Notes under the pieces: model-generated | What the model was told of the DNA's origin: nothing | Database searches by the model: none | Seen by the model: the letters and a program-made list of their open reading frames with translations, nothing else | Assembly (NCBI GenBank): GCA_002256115.1 | Contig: NKIK01000001.1 | Location: 1-64,000 of the forward strand | Origin: Burkholderiales bacterium PBB3 | Lineage (GTDB): Bacteria > Pseudomonadota > Gammaproteobacteria > Burkholderiales > Burkholderiaceae_C | Direction: 5' to 3' | DNA length: 64,000 bases | Position numbers and translations under genes: made by a program | Part shown: piece by piece, positions 18,579 to 29,064 of the stretch | Layout: each line of letters begins with the position of its first letter | Numbering within the stretch: the first letter of the stretch is position 1

Positions 18579-19343
18579 TCAGTCGCCCCCGAGAGGTTCT
18601 AACTTCACAATGACCAATGACAGGTTGTCGCCACCACCATGTCCTCTTGAGCGGGCCTTTTCAATTAAAAACTCCGTGGCTTCTCGTGCCGACAGGCTAG
18701 ACAGCACGGAACCTAACTCAGCGGCATTGAAATAGTGCCAGACACCATCACTACAGGCCATCAAGGTATCGCCCGAGCGCAACTGTGGAATGAAGTGAAT
18801 ATCGATGGGCGGGTCATTTTCGGTACCCAGACATCCCATCAAGATATTGGATTGTGGATGCACGGCGGCCTGCTCTTCGGTGATTTCACCTCGATTGACT
18901 AGCGCCTGCACATAGGAGTGATCCATGGTTCGTTTGACGAATCGATTGCCATGGTATTGATAGATACGGGAGTCGCCAGTGTGCGCCCAATGGCAGTCCC
19001 CACTCGGGTTAATCAAGAAAGCTGCGAGCGTGCTGTGAGGCTCTTCTTCTGCTGAAATCGCCGTCAGTTTGATAACGATGTGCGCTTCCTGAATAATCTG
19101 GGTCAGCGTCGATTGGGCGTCATCGGTCTCCGGGTCGTAGCGCTCAAACAATTGCTTGGCGGTCATCATGACTTGGTCGGATGCCTTGCGCCCACCACTT
19201 CTTCCCCCCATTCCATCCGCAACAATCGCCAATACACAACCGTTCAAACGCGCGTGCTTGAGCAGGGCAACCTGGTCCTGCTGGTATTCACGGTCGCCTT
19301 TGTGAATGCCGGTAGAAGCAGTAAGTCGGTATCCTGTTGCCAT
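18579..19343 (-). CDS. PP2C-type serine/threonine protein phosphatase
   Basis: The 254-residue protein shows PP2C motifs in order: a REYQQDQ motif near residue 19, ADGMGG (about 43-48) with metal-binding Asp and Gly, HTGDSRIYQ (about 119-127), ACSDGVWHYF (about 195-204) and the terminal GGGDNLSLVIVK metal site. Such phosphatases remove phosphate from Ser/Thr of kinase targets or anti-sigma antagonists; no kinase gene is adjacent. The ATG at 19343 is preferred over an ATG further upstream (19400) because family similarity begins right after it. It is divergent from the YdcH-like gene. Confidence 0.9.
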   Translation of the reverse strand: MATGYRLTASTGIHKGDREYQQDQVALLKHARLNGCVLAIVADGMGGRSGGRKASDQVMMTAKQLFERYDPETDDAQSTLTQIIQEAHIVIKLTAISAEEEPHSTLAAFLINPSGDCHWAHTGDSRIYQYHGNRFVKRTMDHSYVQALVNRGEITEEQAAVHPQSNILMGCLGTENDPPIDIHFIPQLRSGDTLMACSDGVWHYFNAAELGSVLSSLSAREATEFLIEKARSRGHGGGDNLSLVIVKLEPLGGD

Positions 19344-19460
19344 AGTCGTTAGATGGTGTGAATACGTTGATAGAAAAATGAAACCAAGCCCTATTATCAA
19401 GGCTTGGGCAAACGCAGTCCGGCGATTTGGTCAGTAATTACACTTAGGCGCATTATTCCC

Positions 19461-19664
19461 TTGACCGCAAATCTGCATTCCCCGCAAAGGCGCTTGATTG
19501 AACTCACCATAGAACATGGTGATCTTGACGCATTGATCGATTTGGCCTGTGCCGATATGCCCTTGGATGAGCTCATGATTCGACGGCTCAAAAAGAAGCG
19601 TTTGGCCATGCGCGATGAAATCAATCGCCTGCAAAATTCTTTGCAACCCGATGATTCTGCGTAA
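19461..19664 (+). CDS. YdcH family (DUF465) protein
   Basis: The conserved YdcH signature is present: EHGDLDALIDLA near the start and LKKKRLAMRDEINRLQ at the end, giving a helical hairpin of about 67 residues. The family's function is unknown. No ATG is available; TTG at 19461 gives the family's usual length and has AGGCG upstream, while TTG at 19404 would add 19 unconserved residues. The stop is directly followed by the ATG of the helicase gene, so they are likely co-transcribed. Confidence 0.7.
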   Translation: MTANLHSPQRRLIELTIEHGDLDALIDLACADMPLDELMIRRLKKKRLAMRDEINRLQNSLQPDDSA

Positions 19665-21680
19665 ATGCAGACGTTGTCAGATGCCGTGTTGGCCGTGTTT
19701 TCCGAGGATGGCCCGCTTCAGAATGCAATTCCATCCTTTGTATCCAGGCCGGGCCAGAACCATTTGGCGGTAGAAATTGCAAAAACGGTCCAAAGTGGGG
19801 GGCTCCTGGTTGCCGAGGCTGGCACAGGTATAGGTAAAACCTTTGCTTATCTTGTGCCAATACTTTTGAGTGGGCAACGTGCGCTCATATCCACGGCAAC
19901 CAAGGCCCTTCAGGACCAATTGGCAAAGCGTGACTTGCCGCGCATCCAGTCCGCGTTGAAAACCCCCGTGCGCGTGCACGTACTCAAAGGCCGCTCCAGC
20001 TATGTCTGTCTGCACCGGCTGGAGAGTGCTAGACAGCAGGCAAACCGGGTGCCGCAGGGCCTTGTTTTCCAGTTGGCCCGCGTGGAGGCTTGGTCAGCAG
20101 TCACCCGCTCTGGGGATTTGGCCGAAATAACGGATTTCCCGGAACAGACAGAGCTTGCCCGGTGGGTCACTTCGACGCAAAACAACTGTCTTGGTAGTAG
20201 TTGCCCGAGGGCCGCCGGTTGCTTCGTCAATTTGGCGCGCCGTGAGGCTTTGGTTGCCGAGGTGGTGATCATCAATCACCACCTGTTTTTTTCAGATATG
20301 CGTGCCCGTGAGTCCGGTGTCTTTGAGCTGTTGCCATCTGTCACAACGGTGGTCTTTGACGAGGCGCACCGACTCAACGATATCGGTGTTCAGTTTTTAG
20401 GGCAACAGTTTTCAAGCCAATCTGTCGAGTACTTCTGCCGCGATGTATTGGCCTATGGGGCAGTGCTAACGCTGGGGGCAGCAGACTGGCGAGCTTGGGT
20501 CAACACCATAGTGCAGTCTACGGGCAACATAAGGACTCTGCTTTCCAAAGTAGTGAACCCAGAGGACTTGCTATGGGACGAGTCAATTCAAGCCCCGCAG
20601 GGTGTTGACCGAGATGACTGGGCATACCCTATCGAAAAACTACGCGTTGCATTAAAGCAAATTTCTTCGCTATTGCACCATCTTGCGTCCGCAGCACCGG
20701 AAATGAGTGCCCTGGGTCGCCGCGCAGATGAACTCAGCGATGCATTGGATGCACTGTCGGGGCCAACGCCACTGGGAAATGTAAAGTGGGTGGATCTGGG
20801 GCAAACCATGACCTGGGCTTGTGGTCCGATTCAAATTCGGGAGGCCATGCAGGCTCAGCTAAAGAGTAGTGCTGACACCCTGGAGGCCAAGCGGTCTTGG
20901 ATATTTACGTCGGCGACGCTCGGATACGAAGCCGGTTTGACTTTCTTTACCGAGTCTTGTGGTCTGGACGATGCGAGAGTCCTGCGCGTTGAAAGCCCCT
21001 TTGACTATGCAAGCCAGGCCAGCCTCTACATCCCGCAAGACTTCCCCGCACCGAGTGACCCTATGCATAGCCTAGAGGTTGCCCACTTGGTCGCTCAGGC
21101 GGCCGGTATTTTGCGGGGGCGTACGCTCGTTTTGGTGACCACACGACGCGCTATGGAGGACATTGGTTTGGCCTTGCGCAAGCATTTTTTAGTGCGCAGT
21201 GACTTGCGTGTAGTCTTTCAGGGAGACGTATCAAAAACTGAAATTTTGAGGCTGCTGGCTGCAGCTGCTTCTGGCGGGCAACAGGGCGTTGTCGTTGTGG
21301 CGACCACCTCCTTCTGGGAGGGTGTGGATTTACCCGGCGACGCAGTGCAAATGGTGGTCATAGACAAAATCCCATTTGCACCACCCGATTCACCCCTAAT
21401 CCGCGCGCGGGTAGCGCAATTGACCGCAGCTGGAAAGCGCCCCTTTCTTGATTTACACCTGCCAATGGCCGCTATGGCCCTCAAGCAGGGTGCCGGTCGC
21501 TTGATTCGCGCAGAGACTGACCAAGGTCTACTCGTGATATGCGATACACGACTAATGTCGATGGGCTACGGCAAAAAAATCCTGTCTGAACTTCCAAAGA
21601 TGGCTCGCATCACGGAGCGAGATCAGTGGATAACAGCCTTGCATCAGCTCACCAAATTTTCCACCACGGATCCTTACTGA
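19665..21680 (+). CDS. DinG/YoaA-type ATP-dependent DNA helicase (XPD-like)
   Basis: The 671-residue superfamily 2 helicase has Walker A EAGTGIGKT (51-59), a TATKALQDQL motif Ia, an iron-sulfur-like Cys set (a Cys near 117 and the NNCLGSSCPRAAGC cluster near 172-185), DEAH box VVFDEAHRL (about 229-237) and C-terminal motifs including ATTSFWEGVDLPGD and QGAGRLIR. This order identifies the XPD/DinG group, involved in repair and resolution of unusual DNA structures. Its 3' end overlaps bamD, on the opposite strand, by 32 bases. Confidence 0.92.
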   Translation: MQTLSDAVLAVFSEDGPLQNAIPSFVSRPGQNHLAVEIAKTVQSGGLLVAEAGTGIGKTFAYLVPILLSGQRALISTATKALQDQLAKRDLPRIQSALKTPVRVHVLKGRSSYVCLHRLESARQQANRVPQGLVFQLARVEAWSAVTRSGDLAEITDFPEQTELARWVTSTQNNCLGSSCPRAAGCFVNLARREALVAEVVIINHHLFFSDMRARESGVFELLPSVTTVVFDEAHRLNDIGVQFLGQQFSSQSVEYFCRDVLAYGAVLTLGAADWRAWVNTIVQSTGNIRTLLSKVVNPEDLLWDESIQAPQGVDRDDWAYPIEKLRVALKQISSLLHHLASAAPEMSALGRRADELSDALDALSGPTPLGNVKWVDLGQTMTWACGPIQIREAMQAQLKSSADTLEAKRSWIFTSATLGYEAGLTFFTESCGLDDARVLRVESPFDYASQASLYIPQDFPAPSDPMHSLEVAHLVAQAAGILRGRTLVLVTTRRAMEDIGLALRKHFLVRSDLRVVFQGDVSKTEILRLLAAAASGGQQGVVVVATTSFWEGVDLPGDAVQMVVIDKIPFAPPDSPLIRARVAQLTAAGKRPFLDLHLPMAAMALKQGAGRLIRAETDQGLLVICDTRLMSMGYGKKILSELPKMARITERDQWITALHQLTKFSTTDPY

Positions 21681-22455
21681 TTCTTGCGCCAGACACCAAG
21701 AACTCGGACTGAGGAAAACTCTTTTCAAGAACGCGCTTCGAGTCGTCGCGCAATTTCGTTAAACCCAATGCGTCGTAAGACTTGTAAATAATAAAAAGGG
21801 CCTCTTCGACCGCTGCGACATCTCTAAAATCAGACACTGCGGATTGCGCCCGATTGATGGCTGCCAAGTAGGCGCCACGTTTTAGGTAATAACGCGCCAC
21901 ATGTACCTCGTACTGCGCCAAGGAGCTAACAATGTAGTTCATGCGTTGCTGAGCATCCGCGGCGTACTTTGATTCAGGAAAACGGGTCACCAACTCTTTA
22001 AAAGCCTCGAAGGATTCTTTGGAAGCCTTCTGATCTCGCTCAGACAAATCTTGTTGTGTGACGCTGGAGAACAAACCCATATCGTCGTTAAACGTTACCA
22101 ATCCCTGCAAGTAAAGCGCGTAGTCCATCGCCGGGCTCACGGGGTGGAGCTTTTTGAAGCGTTCGATAGTGGCCAAGGACTGTTCAGTCTCGGAGGCTTT
22201 GTATTGTGCGTAGGCCTTGTCTAACTGGGCTTGTTGTGCCAGTGGGGTGCCCGCAGCCCTGGCTTCCAGCTTCTCTAGAAGCGGGACGGCGCGTTCCCAT
22301 TGACCGGAGGACATTTCGTCTTTGGCTTCTGCGTAAATCTTGGCGGGCGTAAGGCCTACCGTTTTATCGACAGGCGTCGAGGAGCATCCTGAAACCACCA
22401 ACGCGGTGGTCGCGAGCAAGCACGCATAAACCACCGATAATTTGACACGCAGCAT
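21649..22455 (-). CDS. bamD: Outer membrane protein assembly factor BamD
   Basis: BamD is an essential outer-membrane lipoprotein that, with BamA, inserts beta-barrel proteins. The 268-residue product starts MLRVKLSVVYACLL and has a lipobox with Cys in VVSGCSS (near 24), followed by the tetratricopeptide-like helices (IYAEAKDEMSSGQWERAVPLLEKL given here as the first repeat, residues about 38-61) and the ESKYAADAQQRM segment. The ATG at 22455 is favoured over one at 22488, whose extra residues would push the signal peptide inward. rluD diverges from essentially the same point. Confidence 0.93.
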   Translation of the reverse strand: MLRVKLSVVYACLLATTALVVSGCSSTPVDKTVGLTPAKIYAEAKDEMSSGQWERAVPLLEKLEARAAGTPLAQQAQLDKAYAQYKASETEQSLATIERFKKLHPVSPAMDYALYLQGLVTFNDDMGLFSSVTQQDLSERDQKASKESFEAFKELVTRFPESKYAADAQQRMNYIVSSLAQYEVHVARYYLKRGAYLAAINRAQSAVSDFRDVAAVEEALFIIYKSYDALGLTKLRDDSKRVLEKSFPQSEFLVSGARISKDPWWKIW

Positions 22456-22457
22456 TT

Positions 22458-23483
22458 TTGGAAGCTTTCTTGAAACAGATCGAGGCAATTATATCGGCCA
22501 CCCCGGTGCCGCCCGAGGGTAACGAAGACGAGGATATCTCAGCAGAGGTCGAGTATCGCAAGCTTGAAGTTACGGTGGAACAGCACGGTATCCGCCTGGA
22601 TAAAGCCATTAGCGAGCTGTTGCCTGAGTTTTCCCGAAACTATCTTCAGCAGCTCATCGCAGCGCGGCAGGTTACTTTACAAACCAGCGTGGTAGACAAG
22701 CCCTCGCTCAAGGTCAAAGCGGCGGATTCCATCGTTGTGGAGCTCCGGCCAACACCCCAAAGTCAGGCGTTCAAGCCCCAGGCCATGGCGCTGGATGTGG
22801 TGTTTCAGGATGAGCACCTCATCGTGATTAACAAGCCCGCGGGCTTGGTCGTGCACCCAGCGCCGGGTAACTGGAGTGGCACGCTGCTCAATGGTCTGCT
22901 GGCCCATGATCCGGGCATTGTTCTGGTGCCACGGGCTGGAATTGTTCACCGCTTGGACAAAGACACCAGCGGTTTGATGGTGGTCGCACGCTCGCGGGCA
23001 GTCATGGATGCGCTGGTACAAGCCATTGCAGCACGGGATGTAGGGCGGCAGTATCTGGCCGTGGGGCACAAGCCATGGGCTGGAGTCGCTAAAAAGACGG
23101 TAGAGGCGGCGATTGGCCGAGACCCGCGCAACCGTTTGCGTATGGCTGTTGTCGATCTGGAGCAGGGGCACGGAAAAACGGCCCGTACGGATATTGTGTT
23201 TCTTGCCAATTGCACCGAAGGTTGCTTGGTGCATTGCATTCTTCATACGGGGCGCACCCACCAAATTCGGGTGCATATGGCTTCGATTGGACACTCCCTG
23301 GTTGCGGACACGGTGTACGGTGGTTGGAATGTTCCGGAATTGCAACGTCAGGCATTGCATGCGTTTCGTTTGGAGCTCGTGCACCCGGTTACCGGCGCGC
23401 AATTGCGCTTCCAGGTGGACCCGCCGCCGGACTTCATGGGTTTGGTGAGCAACTGGGGCCTCAGTTACAATGCGCCCAACTAG
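22458..23483 (+). CDS. rluD: 23S rRNA pseudouridine synthase RluD
   Basis: RluD makes pseudouridines at 1911, 1915 and 1917 of 23S rRNA helix 69. The 341-residue product has an S4-like RNA-binding domain (about 34-95, LDKAISELLPEFSRNYLQQLI) and the RluA-type catalytic domain with the active-site Asp in GIVHRLDKDTSGLMVV (about 157-172) and the GRTHQIRVHM motif. The true start is unsure: TTG at 22458 gives the full frame but abuts the bamD start; GTG at 22506 is an alternative. Divergence from bamD is the common arrangement in Burkholderiales. Confidence 0.92.
   Translation: MEAFLKQIEAIISATPVPPEGNEDEDISAEVEYRKLEVTVEQHGIRLDKAISELLPEFSRNYLQQLIAARQVTLQTSVVDKPSLKVKAADSIVVELRPTPQSQAFKPQAMALDVVFQDEHLIVINKPAGLVVHPAPGNWSGTLLNGLLAHDPGIVLVPRAGIVHRLDKDTSGLMVVARSRAVMDALVQAIAARDVGRQYLAVGHKPWAGVAKKTVEAAIGRDPRNRLRMAVVDLEQGHGKTARTDIVFLANCTEGCLVHCILHTGRTHQIRVHMASIGHSLVADTVYGGWNVPELQRQALHAFRLELVHPVTGAQLRFQVDPPPDFMGLVSNWGLSYNAPN
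22488..22493 (-). promoter_or_regulatory. Possible -10 box for bamD
   Basis: A perfect TATAAT is present on the minus strand 33 bases before the bamD ATG. No clear -35 lies 17 bases further out. It falls within the 5' part of the rluD reading frame, which is needed if the two genes diverge with no gap. Confidence 0.4.
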
Positions 23484-23612
23484 AGCCCAACGCGGCTTCT
23501 GATCCCGGCACCGAGTCTTGGATTGACACCTGGCTTTTGGTTCTCGCTGTCAACCCGACCTTGCCTGTTGTGTTGCTCACCCCTGCGGTGACGTTTCTGA
23601 TTTAGCCTGACT

Positions 23613-24296
23613 ATGAATTTGGTGGATGCAAAGCGAGTCCTCGAGACCGCATTGATTTGCTCGCATCAGCCGCTGCCGCTGCGAGACATGCGGGCTTTGT
23701 TCGGCGATTCACTGGGTGCGGACACGCTCAAGGCCTTGTTAGAAGAATTGAAGGATGACTGGTCGGCCAAGGGCGTTGAGTTGGTGGGCGTTGCCAGTGG
23801 CTGGCGCTTTCAGAGCCGCCCTGAAATGCGGGAGTTTTTGGACCGTTTGCACCCTGAGAAGCCGCCGCGTTACACGCGTGCCACTTTGGAAACACTGGCC
23901 ATCATCGCCTACCGTCAACCTGTGACGCGGGGCGACATGGAAGATATTCGGGGTGTCACTATCAGTTCGCTGCTAATTAAACAGTTGGAGGACCGTGGCT
24001 GGGTCGAGGTCATCGGCCACCGAGATGCACCGGGACGGCCTGCACTTTTTGCGACGACCAAACAGTTTTTGGATGATTTGGGGCTGCAGTCGCTGAACCA
24101 GTTACCGCTGCTGGACGGACCGAACCCGCAGAACGCAGTGTTAGAAGCATTGGCTGAATCGGTGGCCATGACTGCACCGGTTCACAGCCTCGATACCCCT
24201 CTCGGGGTCGAGAGTGATATGGAATTGCAATTGGATATGCCTTTGGAGGCAGACCCCACCCTACCGAGCTCAGCTACAAGCGAGACAGAAGAATGA
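23613..24296 (+). CDS. scpB: Segregation and condensation protein B
   Basis: ScpB is the winged-helix partner of SMC-ScpA in chromosome condensation. The 227-residue protein shows the conserved [20 protein letters not shown] segment (about 89-108), [20 protein letters not shown] and [18 protein letters not shown], followed by a variable acidic tail. Its last bases overlap rluB by four (ATGA), an arrangement widely conserved. The partner scpA is not in the window. The 129-base gap upstream contains nothing recognisable. Confidence 0.92.
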   Translation: MNLVDAKRVLETALICSHQPLPLRDMRALFGDSLGADTLKALLEELKDDWSAKGVELVGVASGWRFQSRPEMREFLDRLHPEKPPRYTRATLETLAIIAYRQPVTRGDMEDIRGVTISSLLIKQLEDRGWVEVIGHRDAPGRPALFATTKQFLDDLGLQSLNQLPLLDGPNPQNAVLEALAESVAMTAPVHSLDTPLGVESDMELQLDMPLEADPTLPSSATSETEE

Positions 24297-25612
24297 ACGA
24301 ATCAACGCCCAATCCTGATATGGACAGCCCGCTGGAACCTACCTTCCTGGTAGTGGGGGAGGACTCCGCGCAGACGCAGCCTAAGTTGGCTCCTGCGCCC
24401 GGTGCGCCCGACAGCCGGTTTGTGGACATCATCTCGGGCCAGTTCGACGCGGACGAGGAGGTCGCCGAGCTGGCACCGCCCAAGCGGGTGTTAGCGCCCA
24501 TGGCTGAAACCCCCAAATTGCATAAAGTGCTGGCACAAGCTGGCATGGGCTCGCGTTTGGAGATGGAGCAGCTGATTCTGGAAGGTCGGATTTCGGTCAA
24601 CAATGAACCCGCCCATATTGGCCAACGTATTCAGTTTGGTGACAGCATTAAGGTGAATGGCAAGCCCATCCGGGTTCGCATTGATCCGCCACCGCCGCGC
24701 GTGATCGCCTACCACAAGCCTGTTGGCGAGGTGGTAACCCATGACGATCCGCAGAACCGGCCTACTGTTTTTCGCAGATTGCCCAAGCTCTATCAAGGCA
24801 AGTGGCAGTCCGTGGGGCGCCTGGACTTGAACACAGAAGGGCTGCTGCTTTTTACCAGCTCTGGGGAGCTGGCGAATAACCTGATGCACCCCCGTTTTGG
24901 CCTGGAACGTGAATATGCCGTTCGCGTGCTGGGTGCGCTGACCAAGGAAGAAAAGCAAGCCTTATTGGACGGCGTCAAACTGGAAGACGGTATTGCCCAG
25001 TTTGGCTCCATCGAAGACGGTGGTGGTGAAGGCTCCAACTGCTGGTACCGGGTGACTATTTCGGAAGGCCGTAACCGCGAGGTGCGCCGCATGCTGGAAG
25101 CAGTGGGTCACGCTGTCAGCCGTCTGATTCGTATTCGCTACGGTGCCATGGCTTTGCCGCGCGGTTTGAAGCGCGGGGCTTGGATGGAACTGGATGACGG
25201 TGATATCCGTGCGTTGGCACAGGCTGCGGGCGGTGCTCGGGCACCTTCCGCTCGCGGTGAAGCTGGTGCGCCAGATGGTGACTTTGCTGGCCCAGGTGGC
25301 CGCCCCAATGGACCTGCACCGCGGCGCGGCGGCCGCGTAGGGGGGCCGCGCGGTGCCAATAACGGTCAGCGCAATGGCGCACCCGCGCAGCCACGCGGAC
25401 CTAGGTCGGATGGTCCGCGGGGTGCTCCACGAGGTGGAAATGGCCGCGGTGATGTGAACCAGGATCGCCGCGATGGAGCAGGGCAGCCGGACCCGATGAA
25501 AACATCGTTTGGTTACATTGGCGCTGACAGTTTTACCAAGCAGCGCCAAGAGCAAGGCCAGCGTCCTCGTGGAGGGCCGGGAGCCGGGCGACGCGGTGGG
25601 CGCAGCCGATAG
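24293..25612 (+). CDS. rluB: 23S rRNA pseudouridine synthase RluB
   Basis: The enzyme forms pseudouridine 2605 of 23S rRNA. The 439-residue protein has an acidic N-terminal extension (1-70), an S4 domain ([20 protein letters not shown], about 77-96), the catalytic [14 protein letters not shown] (about 178-191) and the [15 protein letters not shown] motif. From about residue 320 the tail is low-complexity Gly/Arg/Pro/Ala, which is basic and probably RNA-binding; such tails are common in this order. It is translationally coupled to scpB. Confidence 0.93.
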   Translation: MNESTPNPDMDSPLEPTFLVVGEDSAQTQPKLAPAPGAPDSRFVDIISGQFDADEEVAELAPPKRVLAPMAETPKLHKVLAQAGMGSRLEMEQLILEGRISVNNEPAHIGQRIQFGDSIKVNGKPIRVRIDPPPPRVIAYHKPVGEVVTHDDPQNRPTVFRRLPKLYQGKWQSVGRLDLNTEGLLLFTSSGELANNLMHPRFGLEREYAVRVLGALTKEEKQALLDGVKLEDGIAQFGSIEDGGGEGSNCWYRVTISEGRNREVRRMLEAVGHAVSRLIRIRYGAMALPRGLKRGAWMELDDGDIRALAQAAGGARAPSARGEAGAPDGDFAGPGGRPNGPAPRRGGRVGGPRGANNGQRNGAPAQPRGPRSDGPRGAPRGGNGRGDVNQDRRDGAGQPDPMKTSFGYIGADSFTKQRQEQGQRPRGGPGAGRRGGRSR

Positions 25613-25686
25613 TCGCGCCAATGCTAAAATAATAGGCTTTGCTCCAAGCAGGGCGGAAAATTTATCAATCTAGTTCAGGAAAAATC

Positions 25687-26112
25687 ATGACTATCGAACG
25701 CACACTCTCCATCATCAAGCCTGACGCCGTGGCCAAGAACGTCATTGGTCAAATCTATGCCCGTTTCGAAGCGGCTGGCCTCAAGGTTGTCGCTGCGCGC
25801 ATGGTTCACCTTTCCCGTGGTGATGCTGAAGCTTTTTACGCTGTGCACAGCGCCCGTCCTTTCTTCAAGGATCTGGTGGATTTCATGATCTCTGGCCCTG
25901 TGATGATCCAAGCCCTGGAAGGTGAAAACGCCATTCTGAAGAATCGTGATCTGATGGGTGCAACTGACCCGAAGAAGGCCGCAGCTGGCACTATTCGTGC
26001 TGACTTTGCTGACAGCATTGATGCCAACGCCGTGCACGGCTCTGACGCCGCTGAAACTGCAGCGCAAGAGATCGCGTTCTTTTTCCCCGGCATGAACGTT
26101 TACTCCCGCTAA
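25687..26112 (+). CDS. ndk: Nucleoside diphosphate kinase
   Basis: Ndk transfers the gamma phosphate among nucleoside triphosphates. The 141-residue product begins [21 protein letters not shown] and holds the active-site His in [19 protein letters not shown] (about 113-131). ATG at 25687 is chosen because similarity begins there; an upstream in-frame codon at 25639 adds unconserved residues. It opens the long ndk-to-purA gene block. Confidence 0.97.
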   Translation: MTIERTLSIIKPDAVAKNVIGQIYARFEAAGLKVVAARMVHLSRGDAEAFYAVHSARPFFKDLVDFMISGPVMIQALEGENAILKNRDLMGATDPKKAAAGTIRADFADSIDANAVHGSDAAETAAQEIAFFFPGMNVYSR

Positions 26113-26119
26113 ACTTGCG

Positions 26120-27238
26120 ATGACGGTCAACCTGCTTGATTTCGATCTGGAAGGCTTGGCCGCATTTTGCGACCGGTTGGGTGAGAAGCGTTTTCGCGCA
26201 ACCCAGCTGTTTCGCTGGATTCATCAAAAAGGTGCTCGACAATTTGACGATATGAGCGACTTGGCTAAGTCACTGCGTGACAAGCTCAAGGTCAACGCCA
26301 ACGTCGTCGGGTTGCCAATACTCTCCCAGCACATTTCCACCGACGGCACCATCAAATGGTTATTTGATGTCGGTGCTGGGGATGCTGTGGAGACGGTATT
26401 TATTCCGGAAGACGACCGCGGCACCCTGTGCATTTCTTCCCAGGCGGGTTGTGCCGTAGGTTGCAGATTTTGCTCAACGGGTCATCAAGGCTTCAGCCGC
26501 AACCTGACGACCGGCGAAATTATTTCCCAATTGTGGTTTGCTGAGCATTTTTTGCGCACGCATATGGGGAAGTCTGAGCGTGTCATTTCCAACGTGGTCA
26601 TGATGGGTATGGGCGAGCCTTTGCAGAACTACTCTGCTTTGCTGCCTGCTTTGCGAGTCATGCTGGACGACCATGCCTATGGTTTGTCGCGCCGCCGTGT
26701 CACGGTGTCCACTTCTGGCGTAGTGCCAATGATGGACCGTTTGGGAAAGGATTGCCCGGTCGCTCTGGCCGTGTCCCTGCATGCCCCTGACGATATATTG
26801 CGCGACAATTTGGTTCCTCTGAATCGCAAGTACCCGATTGCAGAGCTGATGGAAGCTTGCAATCGCTATTTGGAGTTTGCGCCAAGAGACTTCATCACCT
26901 TCGAATATTGCATGTTGGATGGTGTGAATGACACGCCAGCCCATGCGGCGGCACTGGTTAATCTGGTTCAGCGTTCACCGAGAACGCGGGTGAACTGCAA
27001 GTTCAATCTCATTCCCTTCAATCCGTTTCCTGCTTCCGGTTTATTGCGGTCACCGCAGGTGCGCGTATTGGAGTTCGCACGTATTTTGAGTGAAGCGGGC
27101 ATAGTTACCACGGTCCGCAAGACCCGGGGTGATGATATCGATGCCGCCTGTGGGCAGTTGGCTGGTGATGTGAAAGATCGCACCGGCATTCAAGCGAGAA
27201 TTTCGAAGCAACGTACGGTTATGCTCAAACCTGTATAA
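26120..27238 (+). CDS. rlmN: Dual-specificity 23S rRNA/tRNA (adenine-C2) methyltransferase RlmN
   Basis: RlmN is a radical SAM enzyme that methylates A2503 of 23S rRNA and A37 of some tRNAs. The 372-residue protein has the [11 protein letters not shown] cluster motif (CX3CX2C, near 113), the conserved Cys seven residues before it (TLCISSQAG), [11 protein letters not shown], and the C-terminal catalytic Cys in [12 protein letters not shown] (near 341). Seven bases separate it from ndk; pilW, rodZ and ispG follow, the standard order. Confidence 0.96.
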   Translation: MTVNLLDFDLEGLAAFCDRLGEKRFRATQLFRWIHQKGARQFDDMSDLAKSLRDKLKVNANVVGLPILSQHISTDGTIKWLFDVGAGDAVETVFIPEDDRGTLCISSQAGCAVGCRFCSTGHQGFSRNLTTGEIISQLWFAEHFLRTHMGKSERVISNVVMMGMGEPLQNYSALLPALRVMLDDHAYGLSRRRVTVSTSGVVPMMDRLGKDCPVALAVSLHAPDDILRDNLVPLNRKYPIAELMEACNRYLEFAPRDFITFEYCMLDGVNDTPAHAAALVNLVQRSPRTRVNCKFNLIPFNPFPASGLLRSPQVRVLEFARILSEAGIVTTVRKTRGDDIDAACGQLAGDVKDRTGIQARISKQRTVMLKPV

Positions 27239-27272
27239 AAATCCGGTTTTCGGAATAACGAGGGTGCAAAGA

Positions 27273-28112
27273 ATGACTGAACGCTTGATTCTCAAAGCAG
27301 AAATTTGCAAAGTGTTGGCCCTTGGCGGGCTTCTGCTGACTTTAGTGGGTGGTTTAGCTGCTTGCGCATCGGGCTCTGCCGCGTCCACTGCCTCTGGCGC
27401 CAACAAGGCAGATTTCATTACAGATTCCGATGAAACGGATGCCCGTAAGCGCGCACGCATCCGTCTGGAGTTGGCCGTGGGGTATTTCGAGCAAGGAAAA
27501 ACTACGACAGCTTTGGATGAGCTCAAGCAATCCATCAACGCGGATCCCACACTTTTTGAAGCTTATAACCTGCGAGGGCTGATTTACATGCGTTTGAACG
27601 ATGTGGGCTTGGCTGAGGAAAGCTTTCGCAGAGCTTTAGTTATCAATCCACGTGCGTCCAATGTGCAGCACAACTATGGTTGGCTGTTGTGCCAGCAGTC
27701 ACGGGTGCCTGAGGCAGTTCAGATGTTTGCTGCTGCTATTGCAGACCGCAATTATGGCGATCGCGCCAAGACATGGATGACCCAGGGGCTGTGCCAAATG
27801 AAAGCTGGCAAATTGATGGACGCCGAGGCGAGTCTCGGCCACTCCTATGAACTGGATGCTGGAAATCCCATCACGGGATACAACTTGGCTGCTCTTTTGT
27901 ACCAACGCAATGAGTTTGTTCGCGCACAGTTTTATGTGAGACGACTCAATAACAGTGAATTGGCGAACGCCGAGTCGCTGTGGTTGGGTATCAAGGTCGA
28001 ACGACGCTTGGACAATCGTGATGCCGTGTCTCAACTGGCGTCTCAACTCAAAAAGAGATTTCCTCAGGCAAAAGAGACCGCGCTCTTTGATCGAGGAGCT
28101 TTCAATGAGTGA
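27273..28112 (+). CDS. pilW: Type IV pilus biogenesis lipoprotein PilW/PilF
   Basis: The 279-residue protein begins with a signal peptide and lipobox (VGGLAACAS, Cys near 29), followed by repeated TPR units (AYNLRGLIYMRLNDVGLAEE and FRRALVINPRASNVQHNYGW, among others). PilF/PilW is the outer-membrane pilotin needed for PilQ secretin assembly. ATG at 27273 is preferred over GTG at 27264. Its stop overlaps rodZ by eight bases. No other pilus genes are in the window, which is normal for this locus. Confidence 0.9.
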   Translation: MTERLILKAEICKVLALGGLLLTLVGGLAACASGSAASTASGANKADFITDSDETDARKRARIRLELAVGYFEQGKTTTALDELKQSINADPTLFEAYNLRGLIYMRLNDVGLAEESFRRALVINPRASNVQHNYGWLLCQQSRVPEAVQMFAAAIADRNYGDRAKTWMTQGLCQMKAGKLMDAEASLGHSYELDAGNPITGYNLAALLYQRNEFVRAQFYVRRLNNSELANAESLWLGIKVERRLDNRDAVSQLASQLKKRFPQAKETALFDRGAFNE

Positions 28113-29064
28113 GAACCCGATAAATTCGGGAGAACTGGTGACTCCAGATCAGAAAGCTACCAAAACTGCTGGGGCCATTTTGCGAGCCGCGCGCGAGCGT
28201 GAGGGGCTGCATGTGGCGGCACTTGCTGTCTCCATGAAAGTCCCGGTGAAAAAACTGGAAGCACTGGAGTCAGATCGCCTAGATTTGTTGCCTGATGCAG
28301 TGTTTGTGCGCGCATTGGCCGCCAGTGTGTGCAGAGCTCTCAAGTTGGACCCGACCTCTGTTTTGGAGTTGTTGCCAAACAGTAATCCTCCGAAGCTACG
28401 TTTAGACGGGCGTGGAATTAATACACCCTTCGATACGCCGCGCCACGGTGGCACTGCCTCCATCAAGGATGCGTTTGCCAAACCGACTGTGGTCATTGTC
28501 GGCTTGCTGTTGCTTGCAGCTTTAGGCGTTTACTTCTTTCCTGAGGCCGCCCATGAATCCAAGCTTTTCGATATCAAATCCGATCAGGGTGACTCCCGTT
28601 CTCAGCCGACAGAAGCCTATGCACCCTTAGTGGTGCCAGCTCCATCTGAGCCCGTAACAGAGAGCAAGCCAAGCATGGGTGCTATGCCAAGCGAAGTAAA
28701 GCCTAGCCTACCCGCTCCAAAGCCCGATGCAGTGGCGACAATCGCTGCGCCTGCGGCCGTCGTGGCCTCGGGCGTGAATTTCGCTGGGCAGATGCCTATT
28801 GCCTCCCCGAATACGCCAGTTTCTGAATCAACGGTTTCTTTCAAGGCAAAAGGTGCTGCCTGGGTTCAAGTGACCGATGCAAAAGGGGTTCAGCTTATTA
28901 GTAGAACACTAGCTCCCGGTGAGGCTATCGGAATCTCTGGCGCATTGCCATTTGCCGTGATCGTCGGGCGTTCTGATCTAACGGCCGTTGAGGTGCGAGG
29001 CAAAAGCTTTGATTTGAGTAATGTCTCGCAAAACAATGTGGCCAGATTTGAGATAAAACCATGA
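28105..29064 (+). CDS. rodZ: RodZ-like cytoskeletal/helix-turn-helix membrane protein
   Basis: The 319-residue protein has an N-terminal HTH_25 domain (about 16-80, [19 protein letters not shown]), one transmembrane helix (about 127-148, [20 protein letters not shown]), a Pro/Ser/Ala-rich periplasmic linker and a C-terminal DUF4115 beta domain ([20 protein letters not shown]). This is the RodZ architecture, which ties MreB filaments to the membrane. ATG at 28105 has GAGGAG upstream and overlaps pilW. It overlaps ispG by four bases. Confidence 0.88.
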   Translation: MSENPINSGELVTPDQKATKTAGAILRAAREREGLHVAALAVSMKVPVKKLEALESDRLDLLPDAVFVRALAASVCRALKLDPTSVLELLPNSNPPKLRLDGRGINTPFDTPRHGGTASIKDAFAKPTVVIVGLLLLAALGVYFFPEAAHESKLFDIKSDQGDSRSQPTEAYAPLVVPAPSEPVTESKPSMGAMPSEVKPSLPAPKPDAVATIAAPAAVVASGVNFAGQMPIASPNTPVSESTVSFKAKGAAWVQVTDAKGVQLISRTLAPGEAIGISGALPFAVIVGRSDLTAVEVRGKSFDLSNVSQNNVARFEIKP